A stretch of 64,000 nt of DNA from Actinomyces wuliandei (lineage in GTDB: Bacteria; Actinomycetota; Actinomycetes; Actinomycetales; Actinomycetaceae). Shown piece after piece: positions 7,520 to 17,141 of this stretch. Position 1 is the stretch's first letter; each line of letters starts with the position of its first letter. The notes under the pieces are model-generated. The model searched no databases. It had not been told where the DNA came from and was given only the letters and a program-made list of their open reading frames with translations. The stretch is from NCBI RefSeq assembly GCF_004010955.1, contig NZ_CP025227.1, forward strand, positions 1,674,001 through 1,738,000, read 5' to 3'. The position numbers were made by a program, and so were the translations under genes.

Positions 7520-7617
7520 ATAAGGAGTTCTCTCGGCTGGCTGTGGTCGTGGTCGTGTCTAGAGATGCTCGGTGCGGCAAGGTGTGATGCTGTGACACCA
7601 TGACGGCACCCGGGGCG

Positions 7618-8871
7618 CTAGGAGGAGGCAGGTACCTGGTCCTGGAGCGGGGCGGAGATAACGCCGGTCAGCGCCAGCTCGACCTCAATGGCACGCATGA
7701 GCCGGTCCTCCACCTCGGGGACACCGATCTCAGCGACGATCTCGTTGAAGAAGCCCAGCACCACCAGGCGCCGGGCCTCGGTCTCGGTGATCCCCCGGGC
7801 GCGCAGGTAGAAGAGCTGCTCGTCGTCAAAGCGTCCTGTGGCGCTGGCGTGACCAGCCCCCTCAATGCTGCCGTTCTCGATCTCCAGGTTGGGGACGGAG
7901 TCAGCCTTGGCCCCCTCGGTGAGGACCAGGTTGCGGTTGAGCTCGTAGGTGTCCGTCCCACGGGCCTGGGCACCGATGAGGCAGTCCCCCACCCACACGG
8001 CGTGGGCACGCTCCCCCTGCAGCGCCCCCTTGTAGGTGACCCGGGAGTAGCAGTGCGGCTGCGTGTGGGCGACGTAGGGGCGGTGCTCCTGGTGCTGGCC
8101 CGCGTCGGTGAAGTAGACGCCGTAGGCGTCGATGTGCCCGCCCTCCCCGGAGAAGCCAAGGTCGGGGCAGATGCGCACGTCCCCTCCCAGGGAGACGACG
8201 ACGTGCTTGAGGACCCCGCGCCCCTCAACACGCACGCGGTGGCTGGATGCGTGGACGGCAGCCTCGTCCCACCCCTGGACGGTGACCAGGGTGAGGTCGG
8301 CGCCGTCAGCGACGACGACCTCCACCCCCTGGGTCAGGGCCACGGTCCCGGTGTGGTCAATAATCACCGTGCCCTGGGAGCCTGCCTCGGCCTGGACCAG
8401 GATGTGCTGGGCAGTGGGCTGGGCACCTGCCTGGTCAAGCCCGGTCACTTCCAGGCGCGCGGCCCGCTCCAGGCGGGCGCCAGCCGACAGGGTCAGGACG
8501 GTGGCGGTGGAGAAGCCCACCCAGGCCGTCAGCCCGGCACGGTCCACGGGCGCGCCGACACGCCCCAGACGCGGGTCGTCACGGGAGACGGTCTCCAGGA
8601 CCGTGCCCTGAGGCAGGTCCGCCTCAAGGCTGAGGCTGCCCGCCGCGTCTGAGCCTGCGGTCACGGCCTCAAGGTCGAACAGCGGGGCAAAGCGCCTGAG
8701 CGGGGTAAAGCGCCACTCCTCCTCACGCCCGTGAGGTACCGGGATGTCTGCAGGGTCAAAGGACGCCACACGGTCGGCCCGGGAGGAGGTGTAGCGAGGG
8801 CCACGGGGAGCCCCGTGGGAGTGCGCCCCCTCCAGTGCCGCGCTGGAGTGGTCGGTGACAAGTTCAGTCAT
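7618..8871 (-). CDS. sufD: Fe-S assembly protein SufD
   Basis: 417 residues. SufD pairs with SufB on the SufC dimer to form the scaffold for cluster assembly. It shows the C-terminal SufBD beta-helix with the typical LFYLRARGI.ETEARRLVVLGFF segment and, before it, EIENGSIEGAGHAS. The N-terminus holds the SufD helper motif DIPVPHGREEEWRFTPL. The ATG at 8871 follows AAGGAG. It sits between sufB (68 bases upstream) and sufC, in the usual order. Confidence 0.95.
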   Translation of the reverse strand: MTELVTDHSSAALEGAHSHGAPRGPRYTSSRADRVASFDPADIPVPHGREEEWRFTPLRRFAPLFDLEAVTAGSDAAGSLSLEADLPQGTVLETVSRDDPRLGRVGAPVDRAGLTAWVGFSTATVLTLSAGARLERAARLEVTGLDQAGAQPTAQHILVQAEAGSQGTVIIDHTGTVALTQGVEVVVADGADLTLVTVQGWDEAAVHASSHRVRVEGRGVLKHVVVSLGGDVRICPDLGFSGEGGHIDAYGVYFTDAGQHQEHRPYVAHTQPHCYSRVTYKGALQGERAHAVWVGDCLIGAQARGTDTYELNRNLVLTEGAKADSVPNLEIENGSIEGAGHASATGRFDDEQLFYLRARGITETEARRLVVLGFFNEIVAEIGVPEVEDRLMRAIEVELALTGVISAPLQDQVPASS

Positions 8872-8939
8872 TCATGGCTCCTTGCCGTTCAACGGCTCAC
8901 AGGTGTCTCAACGGTCATGGTCCTAGGGACGGGCCCCGG

Positions 8940-10379
8940 TCAGCCCACGGAGTTCTCCATCTGCAGCTCGATGAGCCGGTTGAGCTCCAGGGCGTACTCC
9001 ATGGGCAGCTCGCGTGCGATGGGCTCGACGAACCCACGCACGATCGTGGCCATAGCCTCCGTCTCCGTCAGGCCGCGCTGCATGAGGTAGAACAGCTGGT
9101 CGGCACTGACCTTGGAGACAGTGGCCTCGTGCCCCATCTCCACGTCGTCGGTACGCACGTCGACATAGGGGTAGGTGTCGGAGCGGGAGATCTCGTCAAC
9201 CAGCAGCGCGTCACACAGCACGTTGGACTTCGAGCTGCGCGCGTTCCTCATGACCTGCACCAGGCCGCGGTAGGCGGAGCGCCCCCCGTGCCGGGCGATG
9301 GACTTGGAGACAATGTGGCTGGAGGTACGGGGCGCCATGTGCACCATCTTGGCGCCGGTGTCCTGGTGCTGGCCCTCCCCGGCAAAGGCGATGGACAGGG
9401 CCTCGCCCCGGGCGTGGGGGCCCATGAGGAAGACAGCCGGGTACTTCATGTTCCGCTTGGAGCCGATGTTCCCGTCGATCCACTCCATGGTGGCGCCCTC
9501 GGCGCAGGTAGCGCGCTGAGTGACCAGGTTGTAGACGTTGTTGGACCAGTTCTGCACGGTGGTGTAGCGCACGCGGGCGTTCTTCTTCACGATGATCTCC
9601 ACGATGGCGGCGTGCAGGGAGTCCGTGGAGTAGATCGGGGCCGTGCAGCCCTCGACGTAGTGGACGTAGGAGTCCTCGTCAGCGATGATGAGCGTGCGCT
9701 CGAACTGGCCCATGTTCTCGGTGTTGATACGGAAGTAGGCCTGCAGGGGGATCTCCACGTGGACACCCGGGGGCACGTAGATGAAGGAGCCACCGGACCA
9801 CACGGCGGTGTTGAGGGCGGCGAACTTGTTGTCGCCGGCGGGGACGACCGTGCCGAAGTACTCCTTGACCAGGTCGGGGTACTCACGCACGGCGGTGTCT
9901 GTGTCCACGAAGATGACGCCCTGCGCCTCCAGGTCCTCACGGATCTGGTGGTAGACGACCTCGGACTCGTACTGGGCGGCCACCCCCGCCACCAGCCGCT
10001 CACGCTCCGCCTCGGGGATCCCGATGCGGTCGTAGGTGTTCTTGATGTCCTCGGGCAGGTCGTCCCAGGAGCTCGCCGGGCGGTCGGTGGAGCGCACGTA
10101 GTACTTCACCGCGTCCATGTCGAGCTCAGACAGGTTGACGCCCCACGTGGGCATCGGCTTGCGCTCGTAGGTCTGGTACGCCTTGAGCCGCTTGGCCAGC
10201 ATCCACTCGGGCTCGCCCTTGATCGCGGAGATATCACGGACGACCTGCTCGTCAAGACCACGTTTGGCGTTGGCTCCGGCCTCGTCGGAGTCGTGCCAGC
10301 CGAAGTCGTAGGTCGTCGGTATCGAGTCGATGATCTCGTCGTCAGTGCTGCGCACGGTGTCGGTCGTGGGTGCCGTCAT
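8940..10379 (-). CDS. sufB: Fe-S assembly protein SufB
   Basis: 479 residues, the main scaffold protein. Recognisable blocks are [19 protein letters not shown], the central [18 protein letters not shown], the Cys-containing [20 protein letters not shown], and the C-terminal [20 protein letters not shown]. Reading further upstream in frame gives an Arg-rich non-family extension, so the start is placed at 10379, where GGAAGGA precedes the ATG. This ATG overlaps the stop of sufR (ATGA), coupling the regulator to the operon. No intein interrupts the gene, unlike sufB of some mycobacteria. Confidence 0.96.
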   Translation of the reverse strand: MTAPTTDTVRSTDDEIIDSIPTTYDFGWHDSDEAGANAKRGLDEQVVRDISAIKGEPEWMLAKRLKAYQTYERKPMPTWGVNLSELDMDAVKYYVRSTDRPASSWDDLPEDIKNTYDRIGIPEAERERLVAGVAAQYESEVVYHQIREDLEAQGVIFVDTDTAVREYPDLVKEYFGTVVPAGDNKFAALNTAVWSGGSFIYVPPGVHVEIPLQAYFRINTENMGQFERTLIIADEDSYVHYVEGCTAPIYSTDSLHAAIVEIIVKKNARVRYTTVQNWSNNVYNLVTQRATCAEGATMEWIDGNIGSKRNMKYPAVFLMGPHARGEALSIAFAGEGQHQDTGAKMVHMAPRTSSHIVSKSIARHGGRSAYRGLVQVMRNARSSKSNVLCDALLVDEISRSDTYPYVDVRTDDVEMGHEATVSKVSADQLFYLMQRGLTETEAMATIVRGFVEPIARELPMEYALELNRLIELQMENSVG

Positions 10380-11107
10380 CGGGTTCCTTCCGGTCGTCGG
10401 GCCTGCTGACCCTTCCTCCTCGCCGCTCTGACCGCACGCTTGCGCAGCGCGGGGACAGCGATAGGGATGTGAGTGGTGCACACGTGCTCGCCCCCCGCCA
10501 AGGTGGCCAGACGCTGCACCGGGACGCCGACAAGCCTGGAGATCGCCTGGGTCTCGGCGTCGCACAGCTCGTGGAACTCCCCCGCCACCTCACGTACCGG
10601 GCAGTGGCCCTGGCACAGCTGGACGGCGTAGGAGCCGTCCCCGACGTCACGCACCGAGGCGGCGTAGCCGTCCATGGTGAAGGCGTCAGCCAGTGCCCGC
10701 GCACGCTCGGCAGGGTCCTGTCCAGCCGCCTCGACAGCAGCGCAGTAACGGCGCTCCAGATCCCGTCCCCGGGCTGCGGCGAAGGAGCCCACGGCACGCT
10801 CCCCCGCCACCTGGGACAGGTACCGCAGGGCATGGCTGGCCAGGTCGGAGTACCCGTCCGCAAAGCTGGTGCGCGCCTTGGGGGTCAGCACGTAGTGCCG
10901 CGCCGGACGTCCGCGCCCACGGCGCAGCGGCGTCGCGGGGGTGTGGACCTCGATCTCCTCGGAGTCCTCCAGCACGGTGATGTGCCGACGCACCGCCGCA
11001 GGGGTCAGCCCCAGCACCTTGGCGAGCTGTGCCGCCGAGACGGGTCCCTTCTCCGCGATGAGGTCAAGGACCCGGGCTCGGGTGGAGTCGTCGTCAGCCT
11101 GTGTCAT
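10376..11107 (-). CDS. sufR: SufR-type Fe-S-sensing repressor
   Basis: 243 residues. The N-terminal winged helix ([19 protein letters not shown] and the recognition helix [11 protein letters not shown]) is followed by a basic wing ([13 protein letters not shown]). The C-terminal half has four Cys spaced C-x3-C-x12-C-x27-C ([22 protein letters not shown]), which fits cluster binding in SufR of actinobacteria. As the first gene of the operon it probably represses suf when cluster supply is adequate. The start at 11107 follows GGAGAGGAG; an upstream in-frame codon at 11146 lacks a ribosome binding site. Confidence 0.9.
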   Translation of the reverse strand: MTQADDDSTRARVLDLIAEKGPVSAAQLAKVLGLTPAAVRRHITVLEDSEEIEVHTPATPLRRGRGRPARHYVLTPKARTSFADGYSDLASHALRYLSQVAGERAVGSFAAARGRDLERRYCAAVEAAGQDPAERARALADAFTMDGYAASVRDVGDGSYAVQLCQGHCPVREVAGEFHELCDAETQAISRLVGVPVQRLATLAGGEHVCTTHIPIAVPALRKRAVRAARRKGQQARRPEGTR

Positions 11108-11405
11108 GGCCTGCTCCTCTCCGTCTCCCTCTGGTGGCCTCACCACGGACGCTCAGTCGTGGGTCCTGCGTGGCGACGGCTGACCAGGACCGGGGCACGG
11201 TTCGTCGTCGTTCCACAACTTTAACTCATATACTGCTTGCAAAATTCCGAGTCCGCAAGTTCACGACACGGCGCCGCAGGTGGGATTGAACACATTCGGC
11301 AATGAAAAGTGGCCGCTATTGAAGTCTCGTCTACAAGTTCTGCCTTGCCTCCGGCTGCCAGGCACCTCGCACCCTCACCACGCCTCACGGGCAGGAGCAG
11401 GACGG
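11108..11405 (-). promoter_or_regulatory. suf operon control region
   Basis: 298 bases without a gene between the NUDIX stop and sufR. The centre (11210-11260) is AT-rich for this genome. It contains the inverted repeat CTTGC-N14-GCAAG (11236-11240 and 11255-11259) next to TATATG (read on the minus strand), a possible -10 region. I take this as the likely suf promoter with a candidate SufR site. The match to known SufR operators is not proven, and no clear -35 could be fixed. Confidence 0.4.
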
Positions 11406-12077
11406 TCACAGGCTGTGGGGACTGCGCAGCCACGGCGCGTCAGGAGCGCGCAGCCGCGCGTAGCCCTCAGCCCGGGCCTGCTGCACGGCCAGCAGCCCTA
11501 TCACGGTAGACGGGTTGTGGAGGCTGCCAGAGACCACGGCCTCGACGGCAGCGGCCAGGGGCACCCAGGTCGGGACAAGCTCTGCCTCCTCCGCCTGACG
11601 CTGGCTCCTGAGGGAGTGAGGCAGCAGGTCCAGGCCACGGGCCAGAAAGACCCGAACACCCTCGGTGGTGAACCCGGGCGAGGCGTAGAAGTCCGCCAGG
11701 ACGTCCCAGCGCTCGGCGCCGTAGTCGGTCTCCTCGGCCAGCTCGCGCCGGGCCGCCTCCACCGGGGACTCTCCCGGCACGTCGAGCAGGCCCGCCGGGA
11801 CCTCCCACAGGGCAGCACGCACCGGGTGGCGGTACTGGCGGACCATGAGGACCTCTGCGGCGCCGCGAGGCTGGGAGGAGGCAGCACCCTCCCTCAGGGC
11901 GACCACGGCCACGGCGTCGTGGTGGGCTACGACCTGGCGCGCCACCGGCTCCTGGCCCGGGCGCAGCACCACCTCCTCAGCACCGACGGCAAAGATGGGC
12001 CCCTCCCACACCCGCTCGCACGCGACCACCTCCCGGTGCTGCCGCTCGTCCGCAGTCCTCGGCACCTGAGCGCTCAT
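11406..12077 (-). CDS. NUDIX hydrolase, ADP-ribose pyrophosphatase-like
   Basis: 223 residues. The NUDIX box is visible as GESPVEAARRELAEETDYGA preceded by VPAGLLDV, the form seen in actinobacterial ADP-ribose pyrophosphatases; the N-terminal half has the ADPRase-like lead REVVACERVWEGPIFAVGAE. It probably hydrolyses ADP-ribose or a related nucleoside diphosphate with Mg2+. The ATG at 12077 follows GGGAGGA; upstream in-frame codons give an Arg/Gln-rich non-homologous lead. It lies after the GT4 gene on the same strand. M. tuberculosis, as I recall it, also has a NUDIX gene shortly after the steB homologue. Confidence 0.85.
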   Translation of the reverse strand: MSAQVPRTADERQHREVVACERVWEGPIFAVGAEEVVLRPGQEPVARQVVAHHDAVAVVALREGAASSQPRGAAEVLMVRQYRHPVRAALWEVPAGLLDVPGESPVEAARRELAEETDYGAERWDVLADFYASPGFTTEGVRVFLARGLDLLPHSLRSQRQAEEAELVPTWVPLAAAVEAVVSGSLHNPSTVIGLLAVQQARAEGYARLRAPDAPWLRSPHSL

Positions 12078-12218
12078 CGGTCCTCCCGTCAACGACCGCA
12101 GCGGGCGCACCCGCCACCACTGCAGACACGACGCCGCAGGCTGCTGCGCGCGGCTGTCGGCCACCGCGCCTGACAGTACCCTGACAGCACCACGACAGAG
12201 GCCGGCGGTACCGGCGCG

Positions 12219-13388
12219 TCACACGCCCAGCGCCCGGTGCAGCTGCACCAGGAGATCGTCGTCCGTCGGCAGGACGGCGGCGGCGCCACGTGCCCGCTGC
12301 CGAGCCTGCCGCAGCTCACCGGGACTGGCCAGGAGCGTCCCGACCGCCTCCGCCAGCTCCTGGGGGCGGGGTGGCACCAGCACCGCCCCGCCACGGACCG
12401 TGAGGGCCGTGCCGCCCACGTCAGTGGCCACGACAGCTGCCCCGGCTCGCAGGGCCTCCTGGAGACTCAGGGGCTGTCCCTCCCACAGGCTGGTCTGGAC
12501 AACGACGTCAGCCTGGGCCATGAGCGCAGCGGCTCCCGCACGACGCCCCAGAAGCCTGACAGGCAGGCCCTCGGCGTCAATGCGCTGCTGGGCCGCAGCC
12601 CGGGCGGGACCGTCACCGACGACGACCCACTCGACCGCAGGCAGCCTGCCCTCCGCCGCACGACGCCCCAGGACGGCAGCAGTGTCCAGCAGCACGTCCA
12701 GGCCCTTCTGGGGCGCCAGCCGGGCCACGGTCAGGACCCGGCGGAGGCCCCGCACCCACACCGTCCCGGACACAGTGCCCGATGTCGCGTCGGGCATGCT
12801 CCCGGAAGCAGCCCCAGGCACGGCTCCGGAGGCGGCTGCGTCCTCCGCGCCCCTGCCAGGAGCCCACGGCGCCGGGACCACCGCCAGCTCCACGGCGGCG
12901 GCTCCCCGGCCCCGGGCGCGCCCGGCCAGGTCAGGGCTGACAGCCAGGACCAGGTCGGCACGGGCCGCCACCAGGCCCTCCAGGCCATCCCCCACGAGCC
13001 GAGCCAGCCGTCCTCCAACCGTAAGGTTGTGGACGGTAACTACCAGCCGGGGCCGACCTGCTCGCCGCCGCCCTACCGCTACGGCAGCCAGTGCCCCCGC
13101 CCGCAGGCCGTGGGCGTGCAGGACCTCAGCGCCACGCGCGGCACGGCGCAGCCGTACCAGGGCCGCCACCGCGCGGGCCGAGGGCCGTGAGCCGATCCCC
13201 AGCTCCTCCCGGTGCGCCTGCCCGGTGTCAAGACCCTCCAGCACCGCTGCGGGAGCAGCCACCAGCACGTCGCAGCCGTCAGCGGCCAGAAGGCGCGCGC
13301 ACTGCGCCAGATGGGTGCGCACACCACCTGCTGCCATCCCGCTGACCTGCAGCACGCGGGGGCCTCGCCCCCGGGCCTGAGCGCTCAT
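12219..13388 (-). CDS. GT4-family glycosyltransferase
   Basis: 389 residues with a GT-B fold. The N-terminal domain begins RVLQVSGMAAGGVRTHL with the donor-side Gly loop; the C-terminal domain shows VLTVARLAPQKGLDVLLDT, VVVGDGPARAAAQ and the GT4 nucleotide-sugar motif SLWEGQPLSLQEALRAGAAVVATDVGG. It should transfer a sugar from a nucleotide-sugar donor; the acceptor is unknown. Between the domains there is a low-complexity Gly/Ala/Ser stretch (GAVPGAASGSMPDATSG) that looks like a lineage-specific insert. It starts 9 bases after murJ with AAGGAG upstream, so it is in the same transcript, which suggests an envelope polymer role. Confidence 0.85.
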   Translation of the reverse strand: MSAQARGRGPRVLQVSGMAAGGVRTHLAQCARLLAADGCDVLVAAPAAVLEGLDTGQAHREELGIGSRPSARAVAALVRLRRAARGAEVLHAHGLRAGALAAVAVGRRRAGRPRLVVTVHNLTVGGRLARLVGDGLEGLVAARADLVLAVSPDLAGRARGRGAAAVELAVVPAPWAPGRGAEDAAASGAVPGAASGSMPDATSGTVSGTVWVRGLRRVLTVARLAPQKGLDVLLDTAAVLGRRAAEGRLPAVEWVVVGDGPARAAAQQRIDAEGLPVRLLGRRAGAAALMAQADVVVQTSLWEGQPLSLQEALRAGAAVVATDVGGTALTVRGGAVLVPPRPQELAEAVGTLLASPGELRQARQRARGAAAVLPTDDDLLVQLHRALGV

Positions 13389-13397
13389 ACCTGCTCC

Positions 13398-15137
13398 TTA
13401 CCCTGAACCCTGAGAACCCGTGTCAGCGGAGCCATGTCGGCCCTGGCCCCGCAGGACGTGGAGGATGCCACGATGCACCGTTGCGGCCGCCGCAGCCACC
13501 GCCGCCGCGCACACGACGGCTCCCACGGCAGCGGTAGCCGTCGCGACGGCTACCGGCTCCACTGCCGCTACAGCAGCACGCAGGCCGAGGCCAAGAAGCA
13601 CCACGACCGGCGTGCCCGCCCCCAGGACGGCCAGGCTTCCTGCCAGCACCCCAGCACCGAAACAGCGTGCAGCAGCAGCCCCCAGGGCGACAGCCGCCAC
13701 CGTCATCCCGAAGCCCTGCCCCAGTGCCAAAGCCACCAGGGTCCCTGAGGCGTCGGCCCCCTGGGGAGCCAGGAGACGGACGCACACGGCGGAGGCCACC
13801 GCGACAGCCAGCCACCCCGCCACTGTCGACCTGGCGGCGTCAGCAGCACGATCAGCGACGTAGAGCACACGTGTGACCTGGTAGATCAGGGCGTAGCCCA
13901 CCAGCGCGGGAGACAGCACCGCCAGGGCAGCACCCATGCCCTCCACCGGGGCCAGGAGGCTGAAGAAGCGCTCCGCCACCTGGGACACCACCAGAAGCAT
14001 CCCGGCACCCGCAAGTGCCACGGCAGTCACCAGGGCAGTGGCATCGGCCACCAGCCCCCGGACAGCCCAGGGAGAGACCCCAGGAGAAGACTGCCCCCCC
14101 GACCCGGTGCCCTCGCCGTCACGCTCCCCTGCGCGCCCGCCGGACCCGTCGACCGACACCCGCCACCCCCGCCCCGCCTCCGGCCGGTCCTCACGCTGCC
14201 CGCTCCCGAAGGCCGCCGACAGGCGCGGGTAGAGGACAGTGGCGACCGGCACGACCAGGACGGCGTAGGGCAGCGCGTAAACCGCCTGGGTGTACTGGTA
14301 GACGGCGACCGTCCCCGTGGTTCCCGCCGACCGGGCCAGCGCCAGGACCACCACGACGCTCAGCTGCTGGGCCAGGAGCGTCCACACCCCGGCTGCCCCC
14401 AGGCGCCAGGCGCGCCGGGCAACGGCTCCCCCCAGATCGAGGGAAGGGCGCAGACCCAGTCCCAGGCGGTGCACCGGCCACAGCAGGGGCAGGCTCAGCG
14501 CCGCCACGCCTGCTGTTGTCCCCCAGCCCAGGACGTACAGGGAGACCTCTCCCCCCTCCGGCCGCCACCCACCCATCGCCGCGTAGAGCCCGTAGGTGCC
14601 CATGACCGTGACCGAGGACAGCACCGGCGTCAGCGCCGGCCAGGTAAAGGACCCGTGAGCCTGCAGAATCCCGGTCAGGACGACGCCAAGTCCGTACAGG
14701 GGGACCTGGAGGGCGAACATCCGCAGGAACCCGGCGACGAGGGAGACCTGCACCGAGGCGTCAACCCCCTGGGAGACCGGGAAGGCAGCGGCCACGGGCT
14801 CAGCCAGGACCGCCAGGAGGACCGCCAGGGGGGTCAGGACCACCAGGACAACTCCCAGCAGGCCGCTGGCGGTGGCACGCGCCTCCTCCTGGCGACCGTC
14901 GCTGACCGCCCCCGCCAGGAGAGGGACCACGGTGGCGGCCAGCGCCCCGCCCACCACGACCTCGTAGAGCACGTTGGGCACCTGGTTGGCTGTGCTGTAC
15001 GCGCCCGCAACTGTCCCGGAACCGACGGTGACCGCCTGGACCACCCAGCGCCCCAGCCCCAGCACGCGGGACACGAGCGTGAGCCCGGCGACACCTCCTG
15101 CCGCAGCAAGCCCTCCTCGGGCAGGACCGCCAGCCAT
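13398..15137 (-). CDS. murJ: Lipid II flippase MurJ-type
   Basis: 579 residues, an MVF/MurJ-family membrane protein with about 14 hydrophobic segments. Family features are the N-terminal LTLVSRVLGLGRWVVQA, the Asn/Pro-rich NQVPNVLYEVVVGGALAATVVP, and the central VYQYTQAVYALPYAVLVVPVA. It should flip peptidoglycan lipid II across the membrane. A hydrophilic Arg/Gly/Glu-rich loop of ~45 residues (around residue 315-355) is long for the family. Its ATG overlaps the stop of the MraY-like gene by one base. It lacks the large kinase-like C-terminal extension of mycobacterial MviN. Confidence 0.9.
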   Translation of the reverse strand: MAGGPARGGLAAAGGVAGLTLVSRVLGLGRWVVQAVTVGSGTVAGAYSTANQVPNVLYEVVVGGALAATVVPLLAGAVSDGRQEEARATASGLLGVVLVVLTPLAVLLAVLAEPVAAAFPVSQGVDASVQVSLVAGFLRMFALQVPLYGLGVVLTGILQAHGSFTWPALTPVLSSVTVMGTYGLYAAMGGWRPEGGEVSLYVLGWGTTAGVAALSLPLLWPVHRLGLGLRPSLDLGGAVARRAWRLGAAGVWTLLAQQLSVVVVLALARSAGTTGTVAVYQYTQAVYALPYAVLVVPVATVLYPRLSAAFGSGQREDRPEAGRGWRVSVDGSGGRAGERDGEGTGSGGQSSPGVSPWAVRGLVADATALVTAVALAGAGMLLVVSQVAERFFSLLAPVEGMGAALAVLSPALVGYALIYQVTRVLYVADRAADAARSTVAGWLAVAVASAVCVRLLAPQGADASGTLVALALGQGFGMTVAAVALGAAAARCFGAGVLAGSLAVLGAGTPVVVLLGLGLRAAVAAVEPVAVATATAAVGAVVCAAAVAAAAATVHRGILHVLRGQGRHGSADTGSQGSG

Positions 15138-16042
15138 CAGGGGCAGCGGCCCAGCCGGTCAAGCGCTGCCAGAGGAGGGAGCCCGTCGATCACGGCACTG
15201 AAGGAGACCTTCTCGCTGGCCAGGACAAGGACCACCCCGAGAAGGGCCGCCACCTCACGGGCAGCCCGACAGGGGTGCGCCGCCACTGAGGAGCCCACCA
15301 GGGCGCCCAGGGCGTTGGCACCGGTGTCACCAAGCATGGTGTGCTCCTGCAGGTCTCCGGGCAGGCAGGCGGCCACGGCACCCAGCGCGCCAGCCGCGAG
15401 GCGGCGCGAGGTCCCTGCCCGGTCGGCGGGCGCCATGAGCACGAGGGCGGACATCAGGCCGGTCGCCTTGAGCGTCCGGCCAGGACGCAGGTCGAGCAGG
15501 TTCATCACGTTGGCCCACGAGGCGATCGCGACCGTGCTGACCACAGCGTCGCCCAGGACGGCACGCCGTCGGGCGCTGCGTGCCCCTGCACGCCCACGGC
15601 CACGGTCAGCCGCGACCAGGCCCCCGGCCACCGTCGCACCGGCTCCGATCACCACGATCTTGACGACCCCGGTAGTCACTCTGCCGCGGGCCAGGGCGCC
15701 CAAGTGGCCTCTGAGACCCTTGGCGACGTGCTCACCGTCATGGGCGCCCGCGTCCAGGTCGTCAACCAGTCCCGCCACCGCGCTGGCCCCGGTCGCGACG
15801 GCCGCCGCAGGTGCCACCGCACCCGCAGCCCGCCCCCCGGCAGCCAGGCACGCCGCCACAGCCCCGACCGCGGCCCCGGCACCCCCGCGCAGGCTGACCT
15901 CACGTCCGTGGAAGTTGGTGCGCGTGAGCACAGGGGACCTGCCAGCCAGCCCCGTGCACACGCACAGGACGGCACAGGCCGAGCCCAGCGCCGCCGCTGC
16001 CAGACGGCGTGAGGAAACGGTGCTGCACCTCGTCAGTCTCAT
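15137..16042 (-). CDS. MraY/WecA-like membrane protein
   Basis: 301 residues, strongly hydrophobic. Motifs of the polyprenyl-phosphate phospho-sugar transferase superfamily are present in order: VDDLDAG (the paired Asp), KGLRGHLGALARGRVTTG, NVMNLLDLRPGRTLKA (replacing the usual N..NLxDGxDGLA) and MLGDTGANALGALVG. It is shorter than MraY or WecA, with fewer clear membrane spans. It could transfer a phospho-sugar to a lipid carrier, or be a relative that has changed role beside MurJ. The ATG at 16042 has no ribosome binding site but a TAGGCT hexamer six bases upstream, suggesting a leaderless transcript. It is coupled to murJ. Confidence 0.7.
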   Translation of the reverse strand: MRLTRCSTVSSRRLAAAALGSACAVLCVCTGLAGRSPVLTRTNFHGREVSLRGGAGAAVGAVAACLAAGGRAAGAVAPAAAVATGASAVAGLVDDLDAGAHDGEHVAKGLRGHLGALARGRVTTGVVKIVVIGAGATVAGGLVAADRGRGRAGARSARRRAVLGDAVVSTVAIASWANVMNLLDLRPGRTLKATGLMSALVLMAPADRAGTSRRLAAGALGAVAACLPGDLQEHTMLGDTGANALGALVGSSVAAHPCRAAREVAALLGVVLVLASEKVSFSAVIDGLPPLAALDRLGRCP

Positions 16043-16048
16043 GGGGCC

Positions 16049-16054
16049 AGCCTA
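16049..16054 (-). promoter_or_regulatory. -10 element TAGGCT for the MraY-like/murJ/GT4 operon
   Basis: Read on the minus strand, TAGGCT-GGCCCC-ATG places a good actinobacterial -10 six bases before the start codon. A -35 is not obvious in the GC-rich upstream sequence. Confidence 0.5.
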
Positions 16055-16147
16055 GGCTGCCGACCTCGGCGGGGCGGGGTAGTGGCTCACCCAGGCGAGG
16101 TCGCGGCCCCGGCGGCGCCTCGGCACCGCCCCTGCAGTCGGCGCGGC

Positions 16148-17080
16148 TCACTCGGGCACAGGAGGCATGACGGCGGTGGCGCTCTGGTCAAAACCGTAGT
16201 GGCCCACTGCGCCCCCCTCTGCGGCGGCTAGGGCCAACGGGGCCGACACCGCCGCAGGGACCTGCCCCACCGAGTCCACGGTGGTGACAGCAGCGTCGTC
16301 TGAGCGAATCAGGGCGACGACGCCCGTGCTCTCGTCGGCCGAGCCCACGACGACCGTGGTCGCTGCGGAAGCCGCACCGGTCATGACGGGGACCCAGGAG
16401 TCGAGCTCGGTGCCGTCAGTCGGTTGCGGTGACGCCGTGCCAGAGGAGCCGACGGAGGAGGTGTCCGCCCGCGGTCCGACGACGACGACCATGTCAGCGG
16501 GGCTGCTCGGCTCGGTCTCAGTCGCCATGAGGGGGTCCTCGCCTGCGGTGAGCAGGCTTCTCAGGGTCCTGGCACTGCCGTCGTCCCCTGTCAGGGCCTT
16601 GCCCAGCCCCTCCCCCATGACAGCGTTGGGCACTGACGACGCGGGGTCTCCCAGCGGATCAGTGAACTGCCCGGAGTAGGTGCTGCGGTAGCTCTCCCGG
16701 GAGCGCTCCACCCACGTCTGCGTCAGGGCGTAGCGTCCGTCGGCCGCTGCTCCGGCCGCCTGCAGCTGGGCGACGACCTGGTCGGCATCGTCCTCCTCGG
16801 CCTCGGGAAGCATGACGACAGCCACCGTCTGACCGCTGAGTGTCCCCGGAAGGAAGGAACGAGCCGCCTGGGTGATGTAGGTGTCACGCTCGTTGAGCGC
16901 TGATGCTGTCTGCTCGAGCTGGCTGTTGAGGGCGTTGCGGCTCTCACGCAGGGAGGTGACCTGGTCGTTGAGGGCGGTACCGAGGGAGTTCTGGAGCGGT
17001 CCGGCCCCCAGGACGATCCCGACCGCCAGCGCCAGGAAGACAGAGATGAGAGAGACTAGGTGGTAGCGGAAGTCGATCAT
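16148..17080 (-). CDS. steB: SteB / MctB-type protein (DUF3186 family)
   Basis: 310 residues. The N-terminal MIDFRYHLVSLISVFLALAVGIVLGAGPL is the hallmark of the family called 'copper transporter' (MctB) in mycobacteria and SteB in corynebacteria. One membrane helix is followed by a coiled coil (ALNDQVTSLRESRNALNSQLEQ) and a Rossmann-like outer domain (QTVAVVMLPEAEEDDADQV). SteB works with SteA at the septum in C. glutamicum, and the adjacent steA here favours the division role over copper transport. It follows steA by 61 bases; a GAGGCAG ribosome binding site precedes the ATG. Confidence 0.88.
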   Translation of the reverse strand: MIDFRYHLVSLISVFLALAVGIVLGAGPLQNSLGTALNDQVTSLRESRNALNSQLEQTASALNERDTYITQAARSFLPGTLSGQTVAVVMLPEAEEDDADQVVAQLQAAGAAADGRYALTQTWVERSRESYRSTYSGQFTDPLGDPASSVPNAVMGEGLGKALTGDDGSARTLRSLLTAGEDPLMATETEPSSPADMVVVVGPRADTSSVGSSGTASPQPTDGTELDSWVPVMTGAASAATTVVVGSADESTGVVALIRSDDAAVTTVDSVGQVPAAVSAPLALAAAEGGAVGHYGFDQSATAVMPPVPE

Positions 17081-17141
17081 AGTTGCTGCCTCACGTCCTC
17101 AGGAGTCCTTAGCGTGGTGCCTTAACGTGCTTTAACGCGCC

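Noticed and set aside
16148..17080. Dedicated copper transporter
   Set aside because: The MctB name is inherited; the adjacent steA and the coiled-coil architecture fit the SteB division role better, and no metal-binding Cys/Met/His cluster is seen.
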